Notes: generated from the sequence alone by a model not told the origin. Positions 8,190-15,834 are shown, counted from the first letter of the stretch. The stretch: DNA of 64,000 bases from Terriglobia bacterium (GCA_020073705.1 JAIQES010000008.1:51695-115694); one strand, 5' to 3'. Numbers and translations are program-made.

Positions 8190-9170
8190 ATGAACAAAAG
8201 AAAGAAGCACGTCTTCGATACTGGCGAGATTCCACACTTGTGGGCGCATCGCACACAGGATGAAGCACGGAATCGCCAGGGCAATCTCTACTTCACCGGC
8301 GACACCATCTACAGCTACGGCTCGCATTTCCCGATCGCTCGCCATGTGACGAATGAGGCTGGGGAGCGGGCCGTTTTATTAACCACCGCCACCTACAGCG
8401 TCACCACCTCGAGTCATTGCTCCGCTGTTCGTTCCGCGGTCCCTTCGGGCATTCCAGCCTTCCATGTTCCGAACGTATGCCACGGACGGTACAGCGGAAG
8501 CGGGTTAACCGCGGACGATCATGCGGGCAACCTGGCCGACTACGCCGAGCGGATAGAAAAGCACGTCATCACATCCGCTCGGGCTAAGTCTTCCTATGCA
8601 AAGGAGTGGAACCACGAGCATGCCGTTCGCTTGCGCGATGAGGCATTCGCCTATTGCACATTCTTCGGCCTGCCCATTCCGAATATCCCCGAGGTGCCGG
8701 AGCTAGACTCCGAGGCACTAACCGCCATCCGCAAGCGCGAAGCCAAGCGAGCAGCGGAAAAAGCAGAGCAAACCAAACGCGAGCGGGCGGAAGCCATCGT
8801 CCGTCAACAAGAACTAATCACCAAATGGCGGGCCGGGCAGTACTCCGGCTGTCTCTATGACATTCCCGCGATGCTGCGTATCGACGGAGATGAAGTGGTG
8901 ACAAGCCGGGGAGCACGTTTCCCCGTTCCCCACGCCAAGCGAGCACTGGCTCTCGTCCGGAAAGTCTGCGAATCCGGGCAAGCCTATGTTCGCAACGGAC
9001 ACACCATCCACCTCGGCCCATATGCCCTTGACCGCATTGAGCCAGACGGAACAGTCAAGGCTGGCTGCCATGTCGTCTCTTGGGAAGAGATAGAGCGCAT
9101 CGCACCAGTTCTCGATTCTGTTCCCGCGTCCCCTACCGCAATTAACCCCACCTTGGAGGTGCAATCGTGA
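8190..9170 (+). CDS. Conserved accessory-element protein of unknown function
   Basis: This is the largest protein of the array apart from none longer until the recombinase region: 326 residues, with AAAAAGGAGC ahead of ATG. The N-terminal 90 residues (IPHLWAHRTQDEAR, YFTGDTIYSYGSHFPIARHV) match a type I have seen in plasmid- and phage-borne hypothetical proteins; a YSYGSHFPIA core is typical. A charged coiled-coil segment lies near 190-222 (KREAKRAAEKAEQTKRERAE), and a C-terminal domain of about 90 residues contains alternating strands. No catalytic motif is evident. The next gene starts inside its stop codon (GTGA). Confidence 0.65.
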   Translation: MNKRKKHVFDTGEIPHLWAHRTQDEARNRQGNLYFTGDTIYSYGSHFPIARHVTNEAGERAVLLTTATYSVTTSSHCSAVRSAVPSGIPAFHVPNVCHGRYSGSGLTADDHAGNLADYAERIEKHVITSARAKSSYAKEWNHEHAVRLRDEAFAYCTFFGLPIPNIPEVPELDSEALTAIRKREAKRAAEKAEQTKRERAEAIVRQQELITKWRAGQYSGCLYDIPAMLRIDGDEVVTSRGARFPVPHAKRALALVRKVCESGQAYVRNGHTIHLGPYALDRIEPDGTVKAGCHVVSWEEIERIAPVLDSVPASPTAINPTLEVQS

Positions 9171-9682
9171 GAATGACCACGCGAAAGAAAGAACTGCTTC
9201 GACTGTACCAACGCGAGCGGGCCAGAGGTTTTCAGGCTCGGTGGGCTTTGTCCAATGCCCGGACGCGCTTGGAATGGGACAAACACGAAGTAGCCGAGTA
9301 TTCCAGCGGAGAGCCGATTGATCGCAAGCGTGGCAATGTACGGCTCCGCTTGGTGCCCGACGAATTGTGTTCCCTCGAGGACCTGGAAGGCGACTGCTTC
9401 AACCCCAAAGCTAACCCCGACATCCCCGCGTCAAGACTGGAACGCGATCGCAAGGAGTTCATAGAGAAGGTCAACGCGGACGGTGTGTGGGGAATCATCG
9501 GCGAGTACTTCGACGGGGAGACGTGGCGACATGCGGATTCCTGTTTCGGTTTCGTCGGTGATGACTGGAAAAACTCCGGCTACGACACCGACATCATGCG
9601 GGCGACATTGGATGAAGCGAAAGATGCCCGTGTATGCCGTTGCTGTGGCCGGCCGATCGTCAAGAAAACGGAGGTGCGCTAA
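9167..9682 (+). CDS. Hypothetical protein with C-terminal CxxC
   Basis: This 171-residue protein starts at GTG 9167 overlapping the previous stop, after TTGGAGGTGC. An ATG two codons later is an alternative start. The C-terminus has VCRCCGRPIVKK, a single Cys pair that may form half of a zinc knuckle. The middle has aromatic-rich strands (GIIGEYFDGETW, CFGFVGDDW). It ends with TAATG overlap to the next gene. Family unknown. Confidence 0.6.
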   Translation: MRMTTRKKELLRLYQRERARGFQARWALSNARTRLEWDKHEVAEYSSGEPIDRKRGNVRLRLVPDELCSLEDLEGDCFNPKANPDIPASRLERDRKEFIEKVNADGVWGIIGEYFDGETWRHADSCFGFVGDDWKNSGYDTDIMRATLDEAKDARVCRCCGRPIVKKTEVR

Positions 9683-9855
9683 TGCGAGACGACCCCATAC
9701 ACGAGTCCGTGGCCGAGAAGAAATGTCCTCTTTGCGGTCGGGGTCTAGCACGAACTGATGGGCCGGAGATCCCTTGTGTCTTATGCGTACTGCTCGGTCC
9801 ACCGTCCGTCCGCCGTTGCCCTGGTAGCCCCTCAGTTCGTGGAAAAGGAGAATAG
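9682..9855 (+). CDS. Zinc-ribbon mini-protein
   Basis: This 57-residue protein starts at the ATG that shares one base with the previous stop (TAATG), with GGAGGTGC ahead. It has CPLC near residues 15-18 and CVLC near 32-35: two CxxC knuckles 13 residues apart, a compact zinc ribbon, followed by a basic tail. Its leader MRDDPIHESV resembles MRDASIRESL of the gene at 13513, so the two may share an origin. Confidence 0.5.
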   Translation: MRDDPIHESVAEKKCPLCGRGLARTDGPEIPCVLCVLLGPPSVRRCPGSPSVRGKGE

Positions 9856-9860
9856 AACAA

Positions 9861-10034
9861 ATGAAAAAGAACCCAGACGTCAAGTCAGTGCTGCTGCAAA
9901 CCCTACGTGAAGAACTTGAAGCGCTCCGGGTCTGGCAGCAGGAACCGGAACTCACCGATGACCTCGCCAATGGCATAGCGATCTCCATCGGTAAAGTCGA
10001 AGCCGCCATCCGCGCGGCAGATAGGAACAAATAA
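9861..10034 (+). CDS. Hypothetical small helical protein
   Basis: This 57-residue protein is too short for usual cut-offs but has AAAAGGAG at good spacing and TAATG overlap with the next gene. It is almost all helix (LLQTLREELEALRVWQQEPELTD), acidic in the middle and basic at both ends. It is probably a small regulator or adaptor; function unknown. Confidence 0.5.
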   Translation: MKKNPDVKSVLLQTLREELEALRVWQQEPELTDDLANGIAISIGKVEAAIRAADRNK

Positions 10035-10330
10035 TGAAATACGAAACCAAGCCGATTCTTTCAGGTGAAGACATCAGCAGAAACAAGCGATGCCGGCACG
10101 GAGCCAAACCGTACGAGCATTGCTCGGACCGTGATGCTGGGAAACTCCACGTCATTAACCTGAGCGACGAAGAGCTGGAGGTGATGATTCGCGCTTTGAC
10201 CTTCGCCGCTGATTTCCAAGATGACTACTACACGCTCTATCCAGGCGAAGACTACAACACTGGCAATAACCGCAAACAGGCCAAAGGTGAGCGCGTTCTT
10301 GCTGATTTACGCGCCACGCTCGCGGGGTAA
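10034..10330 (+). CDS. Hypothetical protein, LAALR-type small helical family
   Basis: This 98-residue protein starts at an ATG overlapping the previous stop. The segment INLSDEELEVMIRALTFAADFQDD has the layout of the small helical family also seen at 11545 and 11951 (sense strand, then an E-x2-ILAALR-x-WQ helix). Here it is preceded by a short Cys/His-containing N-terminus (CRHGAKPYEHCSD). It is probably a divergent member of the same accessory family; function unknown. Confidence 0.55.
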   Translation: MKYETKPILSGEDISRNKRCRHGAKPYEHCSDRDAGKLHVINLSDEELEVMIRALTFAADFQDDYYTLYPGEDYNTGNNRKQAKGERVLADLRATLAG

Positions 10331-10370
10331 GTCTCTGCCACACATTTCCAGCCAAACAGGAGGCTACAAA

Positions 10371-10622
10371 ATGAAGGATGCGAAAAGAAAACACCTGATC
10401 GTAAATGCTCCCTGCCATCTCTTCACACCCAAACTGAGCAAAACCGGGAAGCGGCTTGCCCTACGTCTCTCCGACGCGGATTGGGCAATAGCCAACCGCC
10501 ACCATGGCACGCTCCGGATCAAAGGGGTTGTCACCGATCAGGCCACAGGCAAACGCTACCGAATCAAGGGCGCGGCTTGCGGCCTGCAGTGCCAGTGCGA
10601 TGCCACTGCGGAGGAGGTTTAA
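10371..10622 (+). CDS. Hypothetical small basic protein
   Basis: This 83-residue protein begins at the ATG after AGGAGG. The longer upstream frame is a shadow. It is rich in Lys and Arg in the first half (HLFTPKLSKTGKRLALRLSDADW), with two Cys near the end (CGLQCQCD) that could hold a metal. The beta-strand pattern TLRIKGVVTDQATGKRYRIKG suggests a small barrel. No family was recognised. Confidence 0.5.
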   Translation: MKDAKRKHLIVNAPCHLFTPKLSKTGKRLALRLSDADWAIANRHHGTLRIKGVVTDQATGKRYRIKGAACGLQCQCDATAEEV

Positions 10623-10679
10623 TGCCCAAATCCTACAAGTAGGCACACTCAAATCTCACAAAAAGAGGAGGAGAAGCAA

Positions 10680-10856
10680 ATGGCGAAGCTCTATCACGTT
10701 GTCTGGGAAATCGATATCTACGCTCCATCTCCGCGAGAGGCGGCAAAGGAGGCGCAAGCAATTCAGCAAGACAAGGATTCGACGGCGACCGTCTTTGATG
10801 TGATGGAGGAAGACGGCGACAAAACGGTTCGAATCGATTTGGGAGAAGGCAGCTAG
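10680..10856 (+). CDS. Hypothetical small protein
   Basis: This 58-residue protein has AAAAGAGGAGGAG directly upstream of ATG. It starts MAKLYHVVWEIDIYA, a strand-like edge followed by an Ala/Gln-rich helix (SPREAAKEAQAIQQ) and then a strand pair. That layout matches small accessory proteins that begin with YHVVWEID. It is co-directional with neighbours at short spacing; function unknown. Confidence 0.5.
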   Translation: MAKLYHVVWEIDIYAPSPREAAKEAQAIQQDKDSTATVFDVMEEDGDKTVRIDLGEGS

Positions 10857-10884
10857 ATCACGCAGTTGATGGAGGAATACAGCA

Positions 10885-11162
10885 ATGTCAAAGCAAAAGA
10901 AACGACGTTTCAATGTAGCGATGAGAAATATACAGGCCGCACGAAAGGATGTAGCAGACGTTTTGAGCGTGGTCGATTATAAGCCAAGCGCCACGAGGAA
11001 ACAATCGAAGCATACAACCGGGTGCGTTCTCTTTTGAAAGCCGCGCCGGAATTGCTTGAGGTTTTGGAAAGCGTTGCGGCGCGTTGGGACAAAGACGACG
11101 ACCAGGACGCAGCCGAACTTGGAGCCGCTATCCGAGCCGCGATATCCAAAGCACGATCCTGA
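10885..11162 (+). pseudogene. Small accessory gene interrupted by a frameshift
   Basis: A good start (GGAGGAATACAGCA before ATG at 10885) opens a frame MSKQKKRRFNVAMRN that stops at 11037. From about 10983 the -1 frame instead carries a convincing helical sequence (HEETIEAYNRVRSLLKAAPE, then a WDKDDDQDAAELGAA-type end) up to TGA at 11160-11162. That half has no start codon of its own except GTG 11022 or TTG 11034. The simplest reading is one gene of about 90 codons with a single-base lesion near 10980. Its 5' end is a near copy of 11935-11971. Confidence 0.45.
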
Positions 11163-11175
11163 CCCGCACAGCGGG
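11163..11175 (+). repeat. Intercistronic hairpin-SD cassette, copy 1
   Basis: CCCGC, loop ACA, GCGGG, immediately followed by AGAAAAGAGG, which is the ribosome-binding site of the gene starting at 11191. Same module as at 11518, 12275 and 12533. Confidence 0.7.
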
Positions 11176-11190
11176 AGAAAAGAGGAACGC

Positions 11191-11517
11191 ATGAAGACAG
11201 TAACGAAAGCGAAGCGAACGAAGACGAAGCAAACGAAATACACGCCAGGGCCATGGTGCGTTGATGCTGCCATTCGGGGTCAATTGTACGTGATGAGTAA
11301 GAGTTCTTGCTTCATCGCTGACATGCAGCTACCAGAAGCCGATCCAGATGAGCACGCCGAAGTTCGGGCAAACGCTTGCCTAATGGCGGAAGCGCCAAAT
11401 TTGCTCGAAGCGTGCAGGGCTATACAACAGTGGAGTTGGTCATTGCTACATCAATACCGCGAAGCCGACGTTTGGAAAATTGTGGATGTCGCCATCACCA
11501 AGGCAGAAGGCCGCTAA
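11191..11517 (+). CDS. Phage-like conserved hypothetical protein
   Basis: This 108-residue protein starts at the ATG downstream of hairpin-SD copy 1. The upstream part of the longer frame is non-coding. It opens with a very basic stretch (KTVTKAKRTKTKQTK) and then KYTPGPWCVDAA, the TPGPW hallmark of a widespread small phage and prophage protein. The ANACLMAEAPNLLEACRA helix that follows also belongs to that family. The family's function is unknown. Confidence 0.6.
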   Translation: MKTVTKAKRTKTKQTKYTPGPWCVDAAIRGQLYVMSKSSCFIADMQLPEADPDEHAEVRANACLMAEAPNLLEACRAIQQWSWSLLHQYREADVWKIVDVAITKAEGR

Positions 11518-11530
11518 CCCGCACAGCGGG
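11518..11530 (+). repeat. Intercistronic hairpin-SD cassette, copy 2
   Basis: CCCGC, loop ACA, GCGGG, followed by AGAAAAGAGG ahead of ATG 11545. It begins at the base after the previous stop codon (TAA 11515-11517). Confidence 0.7.
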
Positions 11531-11544
11531 AGAAAAGAGGAAGC

Positions 11545-11787
11545 ATGAAAAACGAGACGAAAAAGATCGTAACAGTTTCTCTTGATGCAAACGAGCTGGC
11601 GACGGTGCTCGCGGCCCTGCGTTACTGGCAGCAAGACCTAGAAGCCAACGGAGACGAGCCTGTTATCTCGAAGCACTTTGAGGACGCGAAGCCGCTAACG
11701 CCGGACCAGATAGACGACCTCATCGAGCGCATCAATTGCTCCCCAGAGCCGTCAAGATCCAAGACTAAAACCAAGCGCCAGAAGTAG
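11545..11787 (+). CDS. Small helical accessory protein (LAALR family, member A)
   Basis: This 80-residue protein has a strand (KKIVTVSLDANE), a helix TVLAALRYWQQDLEAN, and a second helix LTPDQIDDLIERINCS, with a basic tail. The same order, with LAALR-x-WQ and a final ERIN, recurs in the gene at 11951, so the two are paralogues. It is expressed from hairpin-SD copy 2. Function is unknown; the family looks like a small two-helix phage or plasmid protein. Confidence 0.6.
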   Translation: MKNETKKIVTVSLDANELATVLAALRYWQQDLEANGDEPVISKHFEDAKPLTPDQIDDLIERINCSPEPSRSKTKTKRQK

Positions 11788-11950
11788 GTGCAGCGCGGAG
11801 TCCTCTCATTCAAGAGGATCATCCGCCCAGAAGGAGGCTCGGCCAGAATACAGGGTCTTAAACTCGTCAGTCCTGCCAACAAACCCCACGAATCTCTCCT
11901 CCGCAGTTGCTGTTGTCACCCGAAAGTCACACCAATGGAGGAATACACCA

Positions 11951-12163
11951 ATGTCGAAGCAAAAGAAACGAAGTGTCCATATTTCAATTACAGAACGCGA
12001 GCACGCCACGATTCTTGCAGCTCTGAGGCTGTGGCAAGAGGCTGACGAGCACAACCGAGGAGACCTGCGAGACATCGCGGAGGCTGTAGGCATTCCCCTC
12101 AGCAACGAGGAAATCGATGTTCTGTGTGAACGAATTAATTTCACTGCAAATCGGGAGGTGTGA
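11951..12163 (+). CDS. Small helical accessory protein (LAALR family, member B)
   Basis: This 70-residue paralogue of the 11545 product has strand SVHISITEREH, helix TILAALRLWQEADEHN and closing helix NEEIDVLCERINF. The ATG follows GGAGGAATACACCA. The same 5' stretch is found in the broken gene at 10885, so leader and first codons were duplicated as a unit. The stop is followed within five bases by the start of a decayed gene at 12168. Function unknown. Confidence 0.6.
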   Translation: MSKQKKRSVHISITEREHATILAALRLWQEADEHNRGDLRDIAEAVGIPLSNEEIDVLCERINFTANREV

Positions 12164-12167
12164 ACGG

Positions 12168-12265
12168 ATGGCCAAGAAGCTTGACGGGATTTAGTCGACG
12201 TCAATGGCGGGCTGGTTTGTTCCGTTGAACTTGACAGCGAACTGGCCAGCCGTATGACCGATTCA
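12168..12265 (+). pseudogene. Decayed copy of the MAKK gene at 13234
   Basis: The ATG opens MAKKLDGI then TAG. In the next frame the sequence continues VDVNGGLVCSVELD. The intact gene at 13234 reads MAKKLKGI-LIEVNGGVVSYVQF at the same places, so one base was lost after the eighth codon. Homology fades near 12265, just before hairpin copy 3. The preceding AAATCGGGAG is also shared by the two loci. Confidence 0.6.
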
Positions 12266-12274
12266 AAAACAAGA

Positions 12275-12288
12275 CCCGCGCACGCGGG
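12275..12288 (+). repeat. Intercistronic hairpin-SD cassette, copy 3
   Basis: CCCGCG, loop CA, CGCGGG, then AGAAAAGAGG ahead of ATG 12304. The stem is one pair longer than in the other copies, a compensated change. Confidence 0.7.
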
Positions 12289-12303
12289 AGAAAAGAGGAC
12301 AGG

Positions 12304-12528
12304 ATGAGCACCGCTGGATCGATTGGGAATCAATTTGGATATATCTGCCCAAAATGTAAACAGGGAGACGATCTGTCCGTTGTCGTACAGGTCTGGGCAA
12401 AGCTTTTCCCGGATGGCACGGACGCAGACGGGGATCACGAATTCGATGGTCCTAGTTCCGCGAAGTGTGGTTGCGGATGGGGTGGGAAGGTATCGCAATT
12501 GTTACGTGCGGACGATTTCGAAGACTAA
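12304..12528 (+). CDS. Zinc-ribbon mini-protein
   Basis: This 74-residue acidic protein carries CPKC near residues 15-18 and CGCGW near 56-60, a split zinc ribbon around an acidic loop (DGTDADGDHEFDGP). It is led by hairpin-SD copy 3 and ends five bases before copy 4. Similar CPKC mini-proteins occur at 7777 and 9682 in this array. Function unknown, possibly a nucleic-acid or partner-binding adaptor. Confidence 0.6.
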   Translation: MSTAGSIGNQFGYICPKCKQGDDLSVVVQVWAKLFPDGTDADGDHEFDGPSSAKCGCGWGGKVSQLLRADDFED

Positions 12529-12532
12529 TAGA

Positions 12533-12545
12533 CCCGCATCGCGGG
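12533..12545 (+). repeat. Intercistronic hairpin-SD cassette, copy 4
   Basis: CCCGC, loop ATC, GCGGG, then AGAAAAGAGG ahead of ATG 12561. The stem is identical to copies 1 and 2 with a changed loop. Confidence 0.7.
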
Positions 12546-12560
12546 AGAAAAGAGGATGTA

Positions 12561-12905
12561 ATGAAACGGAACATCGTAGTAGCGGCTTATGTTCTGGAAA
12601 TTGAAGGCGACATCGAACCGAAGCTCCGCGGTCCCTACAAGAGTCCGTATACCAGGGACCGTGCTGCAAGGCGATTACGCGAAAAGGACGGGGAGAAAGA
12701 AAACGGTATCTTCGCTCTCGACCTGATGAATAACGGCAAGATTCGTGTCTGGGCATACTCTGCCGGATTTCTCGAAGGCACATATGAGGTCTCAGACGAA
12801 GACCAGACCGAAGAGATCGATGCTCCCAGCGAACCTTTGAAGAGTATCGACAGGCCTGGCGCTCGCAAGGATGCCAGGAACGCACTCCGTAGGTTCGGTG
12901 CGTAA
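12561..12905 (+). CDS. Hypothetical protein
   Basis: This 114-residue protein starts at the ATG behind hairpin-SD copy 4. The N-terminal strand (MKRNIVVAAYVLEIEGD) is followed by a charged region (YTRDRAARRLREKDGEKENG), a beta pair (IFALDLMNNGKIRVWAYSAG) and an acidic-to-basic tail. It is last in the run of hairpin-led genes. No family was recognised. Confidence 0.55.
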   Translation: MKRNIVVAAYVLEIEGDIEPKLRGPYKSPYTRDRAARRLREKDGEKENGIFALDLMNNGKIRVWAYSAGFLEGTYEVSDEDQTEEIDAPSEPLKSIDRPGARKDARNALRRFGA

Positions 12906-13050
12906 GACTCCGCTAACAACGACAGAACGGTTTTCCCTCCTCTGACTTCCCATGAAGTATTTCTGATTGATTCCCGGTATGTCCGAACTGTGGTCCAGAT
13001 GCCGGCTGATGTCTCAGCACGAACAACTCACCTGAAAAAGGAGAAATGCA

Positions 13051-13479
13051 ATGAACTCGAAACAACTGCAACTGGAGAAGGCGGAGCGCGCGTGGTACCG
13101 AGCCAAGGCGTGCGCCGAGCAAGCGGTGGATCGCCTGTCGGATTGCGAAAGCAAGGTCGCGAGACTCAGAGAAGAGCTGAACTGCGCGGAGGTTCCGGGC
13201 AACACACCCGTTCAAATCGGGAGACGTAAGAAAATGGCCAAGAAACTGAAGGGCATTCTGATCGAGGTCAATGGAGGCGTTGTTTCCTATGTCCAGTTCA
13301 ACGGTAAACCCGTAACCACCTATCACCTTCTCGACTGGGATGAGCTGCTCGGTGACAGTGACACCCGCACGGCATGGGAAGGCTTGAGCACCGAGGAACA
13401 GGAGTTTGTCCGCGACCGTTACCCCACCGAGTTCGCGGCAATTCAAGAGAGGCTCAAGGAGAAGGCAGAAGACGAATAA
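13051..13479 (+). CDS. Hypothetical protein, apparent fusion of coiled coil and MAKK domain
   Basis: This 142-residue frame opens after AAAAAGGAG. Residues 1-48 form a heptad-like helix (LQLEKAERAWYRAKACAEQ, then VARLREELN). From residue 62 the frame continues MAKKLKGILIEVNGG, the complete version of the decayed gene at 12168, where the same ATG follows the stop of a separate small gene. The ATG at 13234 therefore probably began an independent gene, and the upstream small gene here has lost its stop, giving an in-frame fusion. Both halves may still be made. No function known. Confidence 0.55.
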   Translation: MNSKQLQLEKAERAWYRAKACAEQAVDRLSDCESKVARLREELNCAEVPGNTPVQIGRRKKMAKKLKGILIEVNGGVVSYVQFNGKPVTTYHLLDWDELLGDSDTRTAWEGLSTEEQEFVRDRYPTEFAAIQERLKEKAEDE

Positions 13480-13512
13480 ACGCAGAGCTAATCAGAAAAA
13501 TGGAGGTCAATT

Positions 13513-13770
13513 ATGCGAGACGCGTCTATACGTGAATCCCTCACAGATAAGCAATGGGACCGGATCTTTTACGGTTGTCCCGGCGCCTGGGCGGGAAACA
13601 AACCCAAACTAAACTCCCACGGCAGCATCGTGATCGACGGCGGGAACATTCTTGCCGCAGTCCAATACCTGAATCGTCAGCGACTCCGCGTTCTGTATGC
13701 CAAGGCACCCTTGCCGGAGATCTGGTGTTCAGATGGTGGAATCATCCTCGGAATCGGCCTGCGGTACTAA
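13513..13770 (+). CDS. Hypothetical small protein
   Basis: This 85-residue protein follows AAATGGAGGTC. The start MRDASIRESLTDKQWDRIF resembles the leader of the zinc-ribbon gene at 9682. The second half has strands IVIDGGNILAAVQYL and IWCSDGGIILGIGLRY. Soluble, family unknown. The next gene follows after 46 bases. Confidence 0.5.
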   Translation: MRDASIRESLTDKQWDRIFYGCPGAWAGNKPKLNSHGSIVIDGGNILAAVQYLNRQRLRVLYAKAPLPEIWCSDGGIILGIGLRY

Positions 13771-13816
13771 TCGAAGAGCTAGCAATCGCGAAAACTCGAC
13801 AAGGAGGAAAAATGAC

Positions 13817-14026
13817 ATGCTCGCAATTAAGCCAGATGGCAAAAAGAAAATAACCTTCACAGACCTGCTGATCTGTGGCGTGCTGGGAGCGGCCTGGTTG
13901 CCCTTGGGCATCGCAGCTGCTGCCGGCATTGGCGGCTATAAGTTTTGGCAGTGCAAGAGTGAGAAGTGGTCCGACGAGTACAGGAGAAATCATCCGGAGG
14001 AGGTCAAGAAATTGAAAGCTGAGTGA
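13817..14026 (+). CDS. Hypothetical small membrane protein
   Basis: This 69-residue protein starts at the second ATG of ATGACATG, because only this frame stays open; GGAGG lies ahead. A hydrophobic helix spans about residues 16-38 (DLLICGVLGAAWLPLGIAAA), with a basic-acidic cytoplasmic tail. It is a single-pass inner-membrane protein of unknown role. Confidence 0.55.
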   Translation: MLAIKPDGKKKITFTDLLICGVLGAAWLPLGIAAAAGIGGYKFWQCKSEKWSDEYRRNHPEEVKKLKAE

Positions 14027-14181
14027 GTTCCAAATATCCAGGCTGTTCTAATTCCTCTTCTTCTCCACGCCTAACATCTCCTCGCTGTGAAGCCACTCCG
14101 CTCGAGTAATCCACTCAATTAAATCCGATTGTCGAACCCGTTCGATCGAACCAAATCCACACGTAAAGGAGAAATACGCAA

Positions 14182-15057
14182 ATGCCGACTGCATACGAGA
14201 TCGTTACCGAATCCATCATCAAGCAACTGGAATCCGGTGTAGCGCCCTGGCGCAAGCCCTGGCGTACGGAACCGCCAGCAAACCTTGTCAGCAAGAAGGA
14301 ATATCGAGGCATCAATATTTTCCTTCTCGCTTCGCTGGGTTACGGCTCCCGCTACTGGATCACCTATCGTCAAGCCCAAGCCCTGGGCGGAAGCGTCACG
14401 AAGGGCCAACACGGGTCCAAGGTTGTCTTCTGGAAGATCGACGAATACCGGAAAGAGAACAAGGAGACAGGAGAAACTGAAAATCACAAATCGATTCTGC
14501 TGCGCTATTACACCGTCTTTAATCTTGAACAATGCGAGGGGATCAAGTCTCCCGAGCCACACCAGGTCATCCATCCCATCAAGCAGTGCGAACATATCGT
14601 CAACTCCATCCCAAATCCGCCGAGCTTCGAGCAGGATTCACGTGCCTTCTACCGGCCATCGACTGACACGGTAGGTATGCCGCGACGGTCGGCATTCGAT
14701 TCTGCCGAGAAGTATTACTCCACTCTGTTCCACGAATTAACCCACTCCACCGGACATCCTTCTCGCGTTGGCCGCGAAGGGATCATGGAACACAACCCAT
14801 TCGGCAGCGAGGATTACTCGAAAGAGGAACTCGTGGCCGAGATGGGAGCAGCAATGCTTTGTGGTGTGGCTGGCATCGAATCTCAAACCCTTGATGATTC
14901 GGTGTCCTATCTGCAGTCCTGGATCAAGAGACTCAAGTCCGATTCCCGTTTGATTGTTTCCGCCGCATCGCAGGCACAAAAAGCGGCCGACTACATTCTC
15001 GCCAAGACAGCAGCAGAAACCGAATCCGATATGAAAAGAGAAAACGAAACTATTTAA
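14182..15057 (+). CDS. ardC: ArdC-like antirestriction protein
   Basis: This 291-residue protein begins MPTAYEIVTESIIKQLESG, then APWRKPW and YRGINIFLL, the conserved N-terminal ssDNA-binding domain of ArdC-type plasmid proteins. The C-terminal half is zincin-like: HELTH at 184-188 followed by GHPSR and a downstream KEELVAEMGAAML helix that supplies the third ligand. ArdC protects incoming plasmid DNA from host restriction during conjugation, in the known examples. A clean AAAGGAG leads the ATG. It is the most confident mobile-element marker in this array and is ironic beside DISARM. Confidence 0.85.
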   Translation: MPTAYEIVTESIIKQLESGVAPWRKPWRTEPPANLVSKKEYRGINIFLLASLGYGSRYWITYRQAQALGGSVTKGQHGSKVVFWKIDEYRKENKETGETENHKSILLRYYTVFNLEQCEGIKSPEPHQVIHPIKQCEHIVNSIPNPPSFEQDSRAFYRPSTDTVGMPRRSAFDSAEKYYSTLFHELTHSTGHPSRVGREGIMEHNPFGSEDYSKEELVAEMGAAMLCGVAGIESQTLDDSVSYLQSWIKRLKSDSRLIVSAASQAQKAADYILAKTAAETESDMKRENETI

Positions 15058-15137
15058 CTGACGTTCACCGCCACACGATTCCCCGCCGAAGTTGAACCTC
15101 CTGTAACTCAAATCCCCAAAAACAAAGGAAGGATCCC

Positions 15138-15779
15138 ATGGCAAATCCAGCCGTAATCCCTATCTCTATTCACAAGGGTCATCCGATCCGTATCAAGCGC
15201 GGTCGCATGACCATTCTGTCGCCCCAGGAAATGCTGTCCTTGCTCAAGGCCGCACGGAAACAATCCACGCGGGATTGGGCGATGATCCTGCTGGCGTATA
15301 GGCACGGACTCAGAGCGTCCGAGGTTTGTGGAATAAAGTTGGCCGACATCGACTTGAAGACCAGTTCCATTTCGATTCGGCGGCTCAAAGGCTCGCTCCA
15401 CACCATCCAGCCGCTGTATCAGCATCGCGGGCAGCCGTTGCTTGACGAGACGGCTGCACTGCGGGCGTGGCTGCGCAAGCGACTAGCTGACGGATCAGAT
15501 TACTTATTCACAAGCCAGAAGGGAGGAAAACTCGACCGAACGCAGTTCTTTCGCAACTTTCAGACGATTGCCGAAAGTGCTGGCCTTTCGGTCGAGAAGC
15601 GGCACCCGCATGTCCTGAAGCACTCACTGGCCTCGCATCTGGTCGCCGGGAACGCCAACCTGGCACTGGTTCGCCAGGCCTTGGGGCACAGGTCTATCAA
15701 TTCCACCATGCAGTACATCGGCACCAGCGACAGTCAGGCGGCAGAAGCCCTGCAAAAAGCTCTAATGAGCTTGTTTTGA
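15138..15779 (+). CDS. Short tyrosine recombinase (FimB/XerD-like catalytic domain)
   Basis: This 213-residue enzyme consists of little more than the catalytic domain. R59 (HGLRASE), K84 (RRLKG), H158, H184 (LGHRS) and the nucleophile Y193 (MQY) are in place. The usual second arginine of HxxR is a lysine, K161 (HVLKHSLASHL). It lacks the N-terminal core-binding domain, as in FimB-type invertases and some element-borne recombinases. It may invert or excise DNA locally. No paired inverted repeats were obvious by eye. GAAGGA lies ahead of the ATG. It ends the coding run before a 209-bp gap. Confidence 0.8.
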   Translation: MANPAVIPISIHKGHPIRIKRGRMTILSPQEMLSLLKAARKQSTRDWAMILLAYRHGLRASEVCGIKLADIDLKTSSISIRRLKGSLHTIQPLYQHRGQPLLDETAALRAWLRKRLADGSDYLFTSQKGGKLDRTQFFRNFQTIAESAGLSVEKRHPHVLKHSLASHLVAGNANLALVRQALGHRSINSTMQYIGTSDSQAAEALQKALMSLF

Positions 15780-15834
15780 TGGACTTGTGTCGACGCAACA
15801 AAATCTCAGTACTGTTGTGTTCTAGCTCCGATGG

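Noticed and set aside
11163..12545. CRISPR-like direct repeats
   Set aside because: The four similar units are spaced irregularly, each precedes a different gene and the shared part is a hairpin plus ribosome-binding site, so this is not a CRISPR array.
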